21,515 nt of DNA from Micrococcales bacterium (lineage in GTDB: Bacteria; Actinomycetota; Actinomycetes; Actinomycetales; Microbacteriaceae), in contig CANESN010000002.1 of the NCBI GenBank assembly GCA_947441105.1, forward strand, positions 1 to 21,515, given 5' to 3'. The notes below the pieces were generated by a model. That model was not told the DNA's origin. It saw nothing but the letters and a program-made list of their open reading frames with translations, and did no database searches. A program made the position numbers and the translations under genes. Position 1 is the first letter of the stretch; the number at the start of each line of letters is the position of its first letter. Positions 13,459-20,585 of the stretch are shown piece by piece.

Positions 13459-14459
13459 GGGTGATTACAGTCGTTGCTTCCGGTCTAGTTCTACTAGTTG
13501 CAGGAGGTGGGCTAGCGGTAGGTGACTACGTCTATCAAACCGGCACCAAAGTCGAGTGCGCAGTCAATGAAGATGACATCAATCACACACCTTCGGAGTT
13601 CTACACCGCAGGTATAGACAACGGTCCGTTCCCGGGTGAGGGTTGGAACAAGTGGGTCGATTACGACCTCAGTGACTGGTGGCTGACGGACGTCGCCTAT
13701 GAAGAGCTAAGAATCCCAGTTGCAGAGGGAATTGAACTTGCAGCCTGGTGGATCGCACCTAATTTTGATGAGACCAAAAAGACCGTAATTGTCACCCACG
13801 GTATCGGCACCAGCAAGCAGGACTTCAACACCCTTTTGCCGACTGCGATGCTGGTTAAAGGTGGCTACAACGTGCTGCTAGTTGACCAGCGCGACGCAGG
13901 AGAATCAACCTGCACCGATGGTCGCCACTCCGGTGGCCAACAGGAGTCGTCAGACTTCGCAGAGGTAGCCAAGTGGCTGAACACCGAAAAGGGCATTCCA
14001 GCAACCTCACTTGGGATGTTTGGTGTCTCCGGAGGTGCGATTGCAACCTCACTACTTCCAGCAAAGACTGACCTGGTGTCAGCTTTTGCGATGGAAGGCA
14101 CCATCTTTGACTTCAATGCTGCTGCGACGCAAGAGTTGGAATACCAAGGTCTCCCAGCTTTCCTTTGGCAGTTTGCTCAGGGTGCAGCACTTGTGCTGCA
14201 CGGAGTGAATCTCTCTGAGACTTCGGTTAAGGATTCGATCGAAAAGGCTGGCGCAAGGCCAATGCTGATTCTTCACGGAGACGCTGACCAGCGTTTGAAG
14301 TATCAGTCTTCGGTGGACTTCTATGACTACGCCAAATCCGTTGGTTCAAACATCACTCTTGAGACTTTCGAGGGTGCCGACCACACCGAGGGCATGCTCA
14401 CCGAAACCGATCGCTACGCAACCGCATTGGTTAGCTTCTTCGATTCCAGCTTGAAGTAG
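13446..14459 (+). CDS. Membrane-anchored or secreted alpha/beta hydrolase (BAAT/S9-like)
   Basis: 337 residues. It has an N-terminal hydrophobic segment (about 6-27), either signal anchor or uncleaved signal peptide. The alpha/beta-hydrolase fold follows: the oxyanion segment VIVTHGIGTSKQDF (about 114-127), VLLVDQRDAGES, the nucleophile elbow GVSGG with S195, the acid probably D279 or D281 (LILHGDADQR), and the base H313 (EGADHTEGM). The large insert between S195 and the acid gives a lid. An acyl esterase or peptidase-like role is possible; the substrate is unknown. The start codon has only a weak Shine-Dalgarno site. It converges on the HNH nuclease gene with just 3 nt between the two stops. 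Confidence 0.82.
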   Translation: MRKSRVITVVASGLVLLVAGGGLAVGDYVYQTGTKVECAVNEDDINHTPSEFYTAGIDNGPFPGEGWNKWVDYDLSDWWLTDVAYEELRIPVAEGIELAAWWIAPNFDETKKTVIVTHGIGTSKQDFNTLLPTAMLVKGGYNVLLVDQRDAGESTCTDGRHSGGQQESSDFAEVAKWLNTEKGIPATSLGMFGVSGGAIATSLLPAKTDLVSAFAMEGTIFDFNAAATQELEYQGLPAFLWQFAQGAALVLHGVNLSETSVKDSIEKAGARPMLILHGDADQRLKYQSSVDFYDYAKSVGSNITLETFEGADHTEGMLTETDRYATALVSFFDSSLK

Positions 14460-14462
14460 TTG

Positions 14463-15239
14463 CTACTTACAGGTCTTGCCAAATTCTTTGATCATGGCAA
14501 GTTCTGAACTATCAACGGTTAGACCCCAGCGGATTTTTACCTTCACCCAGTTGGTGACATAGCTGCAGCGATAGCCGGTGTTTATCGGGAGCCAATCGTA
14601 AGGATCTCGATCTGACTTTGACCTGTTAGACGATGCCGTGACTGCAATAAGACTTCCGCCAAACCCTAAGTCATTGGCAAATTCTTTACGCTTTTCCGAA
14701 CTCCAGGCATACGCTCCAGAGTCCCATGCCTCTTTGAGCGGTATGAAGTGATCGACATCAAAACTAGAAGGATCAGTGGTTGTCACCTGGTCATAGACCG
14801 AATACCACTCACCGCCATAAAGATCACAATCACCGGAAACAGTGGGCTTCACCTTAGCCTCGGCAATCAACACCTCTCGTCTGGTGTTGCAGCCATCGCC
14901 ATCGGCATCAATCCAGTGCTTAAACAGGTCTCGGTCGTATCCCGCGCCCTGCTCTGCAGCAACAACCAGCTCTGGAATCAAAACCTGCAGGTCAGTAAGT
15001 TCGGTCGCGGGTTTGGTGGTCGGTTTTTTGGTCTCAGTGGGTTTAGGTGATTCAGGCGATTCGGTGGTTGGGGAAATTGTTGGTGAAGCTGTCGGAGACG
15101 GAGTTCTGGTCACGGTCTGAGTTGGAGACGCGGAGGTGACCTGCTCGACTGGCTCATCCGAAGAACCAAAGAGCGATGCAAACCAAATAATCACTATCAG
15201 TCCACCAATGATGGAAAGTGACCCCCGATTTAGCCTCAC
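14463..15239 (-). CDS. Secreted HNH endonuclease (DUF1524/GmrSD C-terminal type)
   Basis: 258 residues from a GTG. A hydrophobic N-terminus (about 8-24) is followed by a Thr/Ser/Pro-rich linker (about 35-80) and a compact nuclease domain. Family hallmarks are the segment DADGDGCNTRREVL (about 111-124), the catalytic core DVDHFIPLKEAWDSG with D163-H164, and the late Asn in SSNRSKSDRDP (N205). Four Cys (117, 138, 224, 257) could form two disulfides outside the cell. This family is widespread as exported nucleases in actinobacteria. Nutrient scavenging from DNA or defence against free DNA is likely but unproven. No good Shine-Dalgarno site precedes the GTG, and TAAGAT lies 7 nt upstream of it, so a leaderless start is possible. 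Confidence 0.85.
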   Translation of the reverse strand: MRLNRGSLSIIGGLIVIIWFASLFGSSDEPVEQVTSASPTQTVTRTPSPTASPTISPTTESPESPKPTETKKPTTKPATELTDLQVLIPELVVAAEQGAGYDRDLFKHWIDADGDGCNTRREVLIAEAKVKPTVSGDCDLYGGEWYSVYDQVTTTDPSSFDVDHFIPLKEAWDSGAYAWSSEKRKEFANDLGFGGSLIAVTASSNRSKSDRDPYDWLPINTGYRCSYVTNWVKVKIRWGLTVDSSELAMIKEFGKTCK

Positions 15240-15274
15240 GTTCTAAATCTTAGGGAGGCTAAGGACATCTTTGG

Positions 15275-16231
15275 CTAGCGGTGAGCTGGCTTAGGCATCA
15301 GTTCGCTTGAATACTCTGCCTGCTCCGGAAGGTTTGCATTCAGGTATTCAAAGTCATCATCGCTGAGTGTCACATCGAGCGCGGTAATGCAGTCCAGGAT
15401 GCTCTCGGTTCTGGTAGCTCCCGGGATTGGAATCACGCTCGGTGAGGTCTTGATTTCCCAGGCCAAAGCAATTGCATACTTTGAGACGTTGTGCTTGTTG
15501 GCAACCTCTTCAAAGGCATCGGAATCGGTGATGGCCTTTTTGTTGTTCATGCCGCCAAGTGGTGACCAAGGCAAATAGGTAATGCCGTATTTCTCGCATA
15601 CTGCCAGCACATCTAGGTCGTAGCGGTAGCGAGGTGAGAACTCGTTCTGGATAGAAACAATGCCACCCTCGTCCGGGCCGCCCGCAATCTTGATGGCGAT
15701 CTCGAGCTGCTTAGCGTCGTAGTTCGAGACACCGATCTGGTCGACGATGCCGCGCTCTTTCAGGGCCAAGATGTTTGCGACCTGAGTCTCAAACACAATC
15801 TCTGGGTCTAGGCGGTGGTGCTGCCAAAGGTCAATCTTTTCAACACCCAAACGTCCAGCGGATGCTTCGGCCGCGCGAAGTAGATAGTCCAGGCTGCCAT
15901 TTCGGCCCCAGCGCTCACCTGGCTGGCGAGTGATGCCGGCCTTGGTTGCGACAACAACCTTGTCCTTTTGCTCTTTGGTGCCGGACCAGGTTCTAAGTGC
16001 CTCGGCAACGAAGATCTCGTTGTGACCAAAAGCATCCCAGGTAGGGGCATAGATGTCTGCGGTGTCCAAAAGAGTGACACCGGCATCAAGCGCCGCGTGG
16101 ATCGCTGGAATCGCAGACTCTTGGCGGCGCACCGGATCAAGCGCAGCTCCATTGGACCAAATCCAAGAAACATTCATGCAACCGACGCCGATTGCAGAAA
16201 CCTGACGATTACCTAGTTTGTGCTGCTTCAT
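15275..16231 (-). CDS. Aldo/keto reductase
   Basis: 318 residues, a cytoplasmic NADPH-dependent (beta/alpha)8 oxidoreductase of the AKR superfamily. The tetrad is visible: D56 (LLDTAD), Y61, K97 (VVVATKAG) and H139 (DLWQHH). The C-terminal cofactor-binding segment reads SVIPIPGATRTESILD. The start has AGGGAG 6 nt upstream. The stop of the zinc alcohol dehydrogenase is only 12 nt before it, so the two redox genes probably form an operon; both could act on aldehydes or sugar-derived carbonyls. A predominantly sequence-based substrate call is not possible. Confidence 0.92.
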   Translation of the reverse strand: MKQHKLGNRQVSAIGVGCMNVSWIWSNGAALDPVRRQESAIPAIHAALDAGVTLLDTADIYAPTWDAFGHNEIFVAEALRTWSGTKEQKDKVVVATKAGITRQPGERWGRNGSLDYLLRAAEASAGRLGVEKIDLWQHHRLDPEIVFETQVANILALKERGIVDQIGVSNYDAKQLEIAIKIAGGPDEGGIVSIQNEFSPRYRYDLDVLAVCEKYGITYLPWSPLGGMNNKKAITDSDAFEEVANKHNVSKYAIALAWEIKTSPSVIPIPGATRTESILDCITALDVTLSDDDFEYLNANLPEQAEYSSELMPKPAHR

Positions 16232-16243
16232 TCGTACTCCCTA

Positions 16244-17287
16244 CTAAATAGTGCTGGCGTCAATTACAAAGCGGTACCGAACATCGCTTTCGACCACACG
16301 GTCATAGGCTGCATCGACAGCGGATGCATCGCCAGCATCTACCAGCTCGATGTTAGAAACGATGTTGTGCTCGGCGCAGAAGTTCAGCATTTCCTGGGTG
16401 TCGGCAATGTTTCCGGTGTTTGCACCGGCGATTGACTTCAGTCCGGTAACCAAGCTAAATGGGTTGTAATTCTGATTTCTGCCTGGAAGTCCAACGCTCA
16501 CAATTGAACCGCCAACTCGCAGGGTGCCAAGCAGGCCATCGAGATCCAGGTCAGCACTGGTGGTGTTAATAATTAGATCGAAGAAGTTCTTGTGGTTTTC
16601 AATCGCATCTGTTGTCAAGACATATGCCTTGGCACCGAATTCGATGGCATCTGCGGCTTTGGCTGGCGAGTGTCCAAGCACGTAGGTCTCCGCTCCCATT
16701 GCGGCTGCGAACTTCACGCCCATGTGGCCTAGGCCACCAAGACCCAAAATTGCAACCCGCTTGCCCGGTCCTACTTTCCAGTGCTTGAGCGGTGACCAAA
16801 GAGTGACGCCGGCACACAACAAAGGTGCGCTGCCTGCGGCATCAATTTTTTTGGAAACTTTTAGGACGTAGTTTTGGTCAACCACGATGTCTTTGGCGTA
16901 GCCACCGTAGGTTGGGGTCTGGTCGTAGTGACGACCGTTGTAGGTCTGGACATTGCCGGTTAGGCAGTAGTTCTGCATGCCCAACTTGCAGTATTCGCAG
17001 GTGCGGCAGGAATCCACAAATGTGCCAACGCCTACTCGCTCGCCAACCTCAAACTTTGAAACTGCAGAACCAACCGCGGTTACCTCACCAACGATTTCGT
17101 GCCCCGGCACCATTGGGAAAATACCCTCGAACCACTCATCTCTTGCCTGGTGGATATCGGAGTGGCAAATACCGGAGAAAAGAATCTTCACGGCAACCAT
17201 CTCGGAGGTCAGTTCCCTAAGTGGCAGCTCTCCCTTTTCAAACTTTGCGCCTGGGCTGTTAGTAACTAGAGAGCGAGTGCGTGGCAT
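16244..17287 (-). CDS. Zinc-dependent alcohol dehydrogenase, CAD/YahK-like
   Basis: 347 residues, medium-chain dehydrogenase family. Catalytic zinc ligands: C41 (GICHSD), H63-E64 (VPGHEIVGEV) and C158 (LLCAGVT). Structural zinc: C94, C97, C100, C108 (SCRTCEYCKLGMQNYC). The Rossmann nucleotide loop is GLGGLGHMG (182-190). The NGRHYDQTPTYGGYAKDIVV block is typical of the cinnamyl-alcohol-dehydrogenase/YahK group, which is NADPH-dependent and reduces a broad range of aldehydes. The residue after the second beta strand (LGHSPAK) agrees with a preference for NADPH over NAD, but this is inference. It is first of a two-gene operon with the aldo/keto reductase and divergent from an alpha/beta hydrolase across 52 bp. 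Confidence 0.93.
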   Translation of the reverse strand: MPRTRSLVTNSPGAKFEKGELPLRELTSEMVAVKILFSGICHSDIHQARDEWFEGIFPMVPGHEIVGEVTAVGSAVSKFEVGERVGVGTFVDSCRTCEYCKLGMQNYCLTGNVQTYNGRHYDQTPTYGGYAKDIVVDQNYVLKVSKKIDAAGSAPLLCAGVTLWSPLKHWKVGPGKRVAILGLGGLGHMGVKFAAAMGAETYVLGHSPAKAADAIEFGAKAYVLTTDAIENHKNFFDLIINTTSADLDLDGLLGTLRVGGSIVSVGLPGRNQNYNPFSLVTGLKSIAGANTGNIADTQEMLNFCAEHNIVSNIELVDAGDASAVDAAYDRVVESDVRYRFVIDASTI

Positions 17288-17339
17288 CTTTACCTGTTCT
17301 TTGGGGATGGAACAATTCGGACTGTGAGTTAATGGTCAA

Positions 17340-18311
17340 ATGAAACGTAGAACCAAGATTGTCCTCGCATCGATTCTAGGCCTGCTGCTGGTAGGTCCAT
17401 TCCTGATTCCGGTAAACAGTTCCGGAACCCTCACAAACGTCGAAGCAGCAAACGCTCAATTCGGGGATAAGAGTAAGTTCATCGAGGTTGTTGGGCACGA
17501 TGTGCACTACCTAACCGCTGGGGATCCAAACTCTGACCGACTGATTCTTTTGCTGCACGGCTTTGGTGCAAACGTTTCAACCTGGGACCTGGTTCTTAAT
17601 GAGCTTGGTGACGCAGGTTTTGTAGTTGCCTACGATCGTGCAGCCTTTGGCTTTACAGAACGTCCTGAGAGCTGGACCGGCACAAACCCATATTCTACAG
17701 CCGGGCAGCTAGAGGTGATTCAAGCTCTAATCGATGAGTTTGGTGCCGGCAAAGAGGTTGTGATCCTTGGACATTCCGCAGGAGGCAATCTGGCAGCAGC
17801 CTTCGCAGCCCAGAATCCAGAAGCAGTAGATCAGCTGATTCTTTTGGACCCAGCTATTTACAGCACCGGTGGCGGGTCATCCTGGCTGAACTGGATCTAT
17901 GACATCCCGCAGCTGAATCACGTAGGTCCTGCGCTGGTCTCCTCGATTGCGACCTCTGGCCTAGATCTTTTGAATGAGAGCTACTACGACAAAAGTTTGG
18001 TGACAGAAGAGCTCAAAGCCAAATACACCGCTCCGCTCAAAATCAGGGGCTGGGAAAAAGCGTTCTGGAACTACAACAAAGCCCCTCGGACCACCAATGT
18101 CGATAAGCAGCTTGCTTCAATCTCAATGCCGACATTGGTCATCACCGGAGATACCGATGAGGTGGTAGCAACTGCCGATTCGATTCGCTTAGCGGGAGAG
18201 TTGCCGAATGCCCAGCTGGTTGTGATTAAGAATTGCGGTCACCTACCCAATGAGGAGAAGTCACAAGAATTCCTAACCGCGGTGGCGGGCTTCTTGCAAG
18301 CTAGCAAGTAA
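17340..18311 (+). CDS. Signal-anchored alpha/beta hydrolase
   Basis: 323 residues. Signal-anchor or signal peptide at about 6-25. The fold is canonical: LLLHGFGANVSTWD (oxyanion, about 70-83), YDRAAFGFTERP, nucleophile elbow GHSAGG (S146), acid D271 or D273 (VITGDTDEVV) and base H301 (KNCGHLPNEE). The sequence resembles haloalkane dehalogenase/epoxide hydrolase/esterase relatives, and no residue decides between them. The 52-bp gap to the divergent dehydrogenase must hold both promoters; I see no strong hexamers there. The next gene starts 9 nt after the stop, so they are likely cotranscribed. Confidence 0.85.
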   Translation: MKRRTKIVLASILGLLLVGPFLIPVNSSGTLTNVEAANAQFGDKSKFIEVVGHDVHYLTAGDPNSDRLILLLHGFGANVSTWDLVLNELGDAGFVVAYDRAAFGFTERPESWTGTNPYSTAGQLEVIQALIDEFGAGKEVVILGHSAGGNLAAAFAAQNPEAVDQLILLDPAIYSTGGGSSWLNWIYDIPQLNHVGPALVSSIATSGLDLLNESYYDKSLVTEELKAKYTAPLKIRGWEKAFWNYNKAPRTTNVDKQLASISMPTLVITGDTDEVVATADSIRLAGELPNAQLVVIKNCGHLPNEEKSQEFLTAVAGFLQASK

Positions 18312-18320
18312 TGTCTCGGT

Positions 18321-18974
18321 ATGACATACAAGGGTGTATTTGGTTGGTTTAGGTTGCTGCTTGGCTTAGCACTGCTCGGCAGCGTGGTTTGGCAGGTAAC
18401 TGATCGAATCATCAACAACCTGTTTCGCCCCTGGGATTACTTCAGCAAACTCTCGATTGATTCTGCAATTCTTGCCGGCATTGTGCTGATTATGAGCGGG
18501 CTTTATTTAGTAAATCACCGCTCTGAAACCAGACGAATGAACGTAATTCGCCTGGGTGCAACCGTTGCCATGATCGTGATTGGTGCGGGCTATCACCTGC
18601 TACTGGGTGATGGCGCAATTGACGCCAGAGATGTTGGCTACGCGTGGCCGGTGCTACCAAACCTGATCATCCACACCTATGGCCCGATCTTGATCACCCT
18701 GGACTACATCCTCTCGGTGAAGGGACCGAGGACTAACTTCCGCAAGGCGCTTTGGATTTTGGTTTTTCCATATATTTGGGTGCTGTTTAGCATCGTCCGC
18801 GGCTTCACGGCTGGTGAGTGGCCTTACTGGTTCCTAAACCCTGCTGAGGTTGGCGAGACAGGTGTAGCGCTATACATTTTGGGCTTTACGATCTTTGGCC
18901 TGGGACTTGCGTTCGCTTTGATTCTGCTTCGCCGACTTGCACAAAAGCTCACTGGGAATCTCGCCAACATTTAG
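18321..18974 (+). CDS. Pr6Pr-type integral membrane protein
   Basis: 217 residues with about six hydrophobic segments (about 7-26, 45-64, 75-93, 112-130, 141-161, 180-207). The loop 'NLIIHTYGPILITLDYIL' and the 'FPYIWVLFSIVRG' block are the features by which I assign it to the Pr6Pr (FAR-17a/AIG1-like) membrane family. No function is established for bacterial members. It follows the alpha/beta hydrolase by 9 nt. No clear Shine-Dalgarno site is seen, so translation may depend on the upstream gene. Confidence 0.72.
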   Translation: MTYKGVFGWFRLLLGLALLGSVVWQVTDRIINNLFRPWDYFSKLSIDSAILAGIVLIMSGLYLVNHRSETRRMNVIRLGATVAMIVIGAGYHLLLGDGAIDARDVGYAWPVLPNLIIHTYGPILITLDYILSVKGPRTNFRKALWILVFPYIWVLFSIVRGFTAGEWPYWFLNPAEVGETGVALYILGFTIFGLGLAFALILLRRLAQKLTGNLANI

Positions 18975-18989
18975 AGCTGAAATTTCTCC

Positions 18990-19003
18990 ACCCCGTTAGG
19001 GGT
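18990..19003 (+). other. Small GC hairpin containing the gpx Shine-Dalgarno-like sequence
   Basis: ACCCC-GTTA-GGGGT, a perfect 5-bp stem with a 4-nt loop, 10 nt before the glutathione peroxidase ATG. The only purine-rich ribosome-binding candidate (AGGGG, 18998-19002) lies in the 3' arm and would be masked when the stem forms. Confidence 0.35.
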
Positions 19004-19013
19004 TATCAACGCC

Positions 19014-19496
19014 ATGCTTAATTACGACGTGCCACTGACCATGCTGAATGGCCAGGCTAGAAACCTCTCTGAGTTCAAAGGTCAGCTCCTGCTAATCGTG
19101 AACGTCGCCTCACGCTGCGGTCTCTCCCCGCAATATGAACAGCTCGAGCAGCTGCAAAAGAAATACCAGGGCCGCGGGTTCAGTGTCCTTGGTGTGCCAT
19201 CGGGCTCTTTTATGCAGGAGCTAAAGGACAACGACTCAATTGGTGAGTACTGCTCCACCACCTGGGGAGTCACCTTCCCAATGACTCAAAAGGCAGATGT
19301 AAACGGTCGTAAGCGTCATGATCTCTACAAGCAATTGGTAAAGACCAAAGACGCAATGGGACTTGCAGGACCAGTGCTTTGGAACTTCGAAAAATATTTA
19401 GTGCTACCAAACGGCGAGATCCACCGCTTCCGCCCAAACATGCTGCCGGACGACGAGAAAATCGTCGAGCTGATTGAGGCTAATCTTCCTCGTTAG
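19014..19496 (+). CDS. Glutathione peroxidase family thiol peroxidase
   Basis: 160 residues, the normal length for bacterial members. It reduces hydroperoxides through a thiol active site, in actinobacteria probably with thioredoxin as donor. The tetrad is present: peroxidatic C35 (VNVASRCGLSPQ), Q68 (SFMQEL), W123-N124 (VLWNFEKYLV). The usual FPCNQF loop is VPSGSF here, so the middle Cys of the family is absent. C80 (GEYCSTTWGVTFP) stands where the resolving Cys of thioredoxin-dependent members is found, so two-Cys catalysis remains possible. No signal peptide. Its last 17 nt overlap, in antisense, the end of the Cys-rich microprotein gene. Confidence 0.93.
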   Translation: MLNYDVPLTMLNGQARNLSEFKGQLLLIVNVASRCGLSPQYEQLEQLQKKYQGRGFSVLGVPSGSFMQELKDNDSIGEYCSTTWGVTFPMTQKADVNGRKRHDLYKQLVKTKDAMGLAGPVLWNFEKYLVLPNGEIHRFRPNMLPDDEKIVELIEANLPR

Positions 19497-19584
19497 GTTC
19501 AAGATTTACCTTCTTCACCAAGCACTCGCAGTATTCGCATTCGCAGTTGAAGAAAAAGTCCAAGCAAACTGAGCAGAGTTCCAT
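19480..19584 (-). CDS. 34-residue six-cysteine microprotein, unrecognised
   Basis: Reading the minus strand from ATG 19584 to TAG 19480 gives a 34-residue protein. It is preceded by a strong Shine-Dalgarno site (GGGAGG, 4 nt before the ATG). Six of residues 4-21 are Cys: C4, C7, C14, C16, C19, C21, in the pattern CxxC-x6-CxCxxCxC. A LDFFF stretch lies between the two clusters, and an acidic tail ends in EPNEED. I do not recognise the family. The pattern suggests metal binding (zinc, copper or an Fe-S cluster) or redox chemistry, which is inference. It is divergent from the NUDIX gene by 34 bp and its 3' end overlaps the peroxidase gene. A longer NUDIX reading from TTG 19547 would conflict with it, but the NUDIX ATG at 19619 is better. 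Confidence 0.6.
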   Translation of the reverse strand: MELCSVCLDFFFNCECEYCECLVKKVNLEPNEED

Positions 19585-19597
19585 CAAGCCTCCCTTA

Positions 19598-19618
19598 GAC
19601 CAAAGCTATCCTTTGGTC
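19598..19618. promoter_or_regulatory. Perfect inverted repeat between microprotein and NUDIX genes
   Basis: GACCAAAG (19598-19605), spacer CTATC, CTTTGGTC (19611-19618). It is an exact 8-bp palindrome ending at the base before the NUDIX ATG and 14 nt upstream of the microprotein ATG. It could be an operator for the divergent pair or an RNA hairpin covering the NUDIX start. TATCCT (19607-19612) inside it is a possible -10 for a leaderless NUDIX transcript, with no matching -35. Confidence 0.5.
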
Positions 19619-20002
19619 ATGACAACTTTGGTCGTCGCCGCAATCATTCAGGACGCTGAGCACAATTACCTATGCGCTAAACGTGGCGACTGGAAAGCCG
19701 CTCCCGATAAGTGGGAGTTTCCCGGCGGGAAACCCGAAGCCAATGAACCTTTAGTAGAAGCGATCGTTCGCGAAATTCAAGAAGAATTAGGCGTCGAAAT
19801 TGTGGTTCGGAGAATGTTTGATCGCACCACCACCGGGGATATCGACTTAGTCACCTTTGTCTGTGACCTGCAGGGAGACAAACCAACCCACTCAACCGAT
19901 CACTCGGAGTTGCGCTGGGTGCCAGAGAGTGAACTTTCAAAATTGGACTGGGCAGAACCTGATATTCCAGCCGTCAAAAGGATTCTCATCCCTTTTTGCT
20001 AA
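19619..20002 (+). CDS. NUDIX hydrolase, MutT/CTP pyrophosphohydrolase-like
   Basis: 127 residues from ATG 19619. The first residues (MTTLVVAAIIQDAEHNYLCA) are the usual beta strand of the fold, so an upstream TTG at 19547 is not used in this call. The Nudix box is perfect: G37-x5-E43-x7-R51-E52-I-x-E55-E56-x-G58-V59, giving the divalent metal site. WEFPGGK precedes it as in MutT. Small size and lack of other domains fit a house-cleaning (d)NTP pyrophosphatase acting on oxidised or methylated nucleotides. Adjacency to a peroxidase would suit oxidative damage control, though the shared role is inference. It overlaps the stop of the convergent gene by 4 nt. Confidence 0.9.
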   Translation: MTTLVVAAIIQDAEHNYLCAKRGDWKAAPDKWEFPGGKPEANEPLVEAIVREIQEELGVEIVVRRMFDRTTTGDIDLVTFVCDLQGDKPTHSTDHSELRWVPESELSKLDWAEPDIPAVKRILIPFC

Positions 20003-20571
20003 CCCAGGGTTCGAACCGGGAACCTAAGGTATTCGGCCTTCCAGCCCAAGTTTGGATTACGCCAAACCAAATCGTCGGCTAGCTCTGCAACACATGCCCA
20101 GTAAAAGACATGGGTTAGGTCGACAGTCAAATAACTAACGGTGTCGTTCGGGAAAGCCTTACCCAAAAACCTTCTGAGCAGAGTCGGAATCTCACCAAGG
20201 CCGTGTTCGTGCAACTGGGCACGAACCTCAAGCTCAATTTCCTTCGCACGTCTTGGGTTCCAAGGAAGCGATGGGTTCGGGTGGTGAAGCATTGCGGACA
20301 GTGCCAGCGCATCGCGATAGCGAACATCCTCGAGCTGGTCAAAGAGCGGAACAAAGCGCTCCATCTCATATCCGGCTTTGCGCAAATCGAGAATGTCTGG
20401 GTATGAAACAAAGCGGTAGAACGGAACGTGAGGTCTTACCGGCTGGTATGGCACCGAGGTGAAGCTGGCGGCTAGTGGGTCAATTCCAACCGCGGCAGCG
20501 CCCCAAGAGTTAAATGCCTCATCTGGATATGGAATCGCATCCAGATCTTCGGGCTTACCGTTTGCTGCCAT
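19999..20571 (-). CDS. Unrecognised 190-residue protein downstream of purA
   Basis: I do not recognise a family. The protein is soluble-looking, rich in Pro and aromatic residues, with no signal peptide. The N-terminal third is Pro/Tyr-rich with little regular structure expected (VPYQPVRPHVPFYRFVSYPD). The middle is helical with a HH-P motif (ALALSAMLHHPNPSLPWNP). The C-terminal part has amphipathic helices (EIPTLLRRFLG, HVFYWACVAELADDL). It starts 14 nt after the purA stop, so it is probably cotranscribed with purA, and its stop overlaps that of the NUDIX gene by 4 nt. Codon use does not differ visibly from its neighbours. A conserved actinobacterial hypothetical protein is the best guess. 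Confidence 0.75.
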   Translation of the reverse strand: MAANGKPEDLDAIPYPDEAFNSWGAAAVGIDPLAASFTSVPYQPVRPHVPFYRFVSYPDILDLRKAGYEMERFVPLFDQLEDVRYRDALALSAMLHHPNPSLPWNPRRAKEIELEVRAQLHEHGLGEIPTLLRRFLGKAFPNDTVSYLTVDLTHVFYWACVAELADDLVWRNPNLGWKAEYLRFPVRTLG

Positions 20572-20585
20572 TAGATGTTCTCTGA

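Noticed and set aside
14454..14468. AAGTAG-TTG-CTACTT palindrome between convergent hydrolase and HNH genes as terminator
   Set aside because: Only a 6-bp AT-rich stem made of the two stop codons, with no U-tract; probably incidental.
16825..17220. 131-codon plus-strand frame opposite the zinc dehydrogenase
   Set aside because: Fully antisense to a gene with all zinc and nucleotide motifs; Arg/Ser/Pro-rich composition is typical of a shadow frame.
19547..20002. Longer NUDIX start at TTG 19547
   Set aside because: The extra 24 residues (Lys/Gln-rich) precede the first beta strand, have no ribosome site, and run antisense through the Cys-rich microprotein gene.
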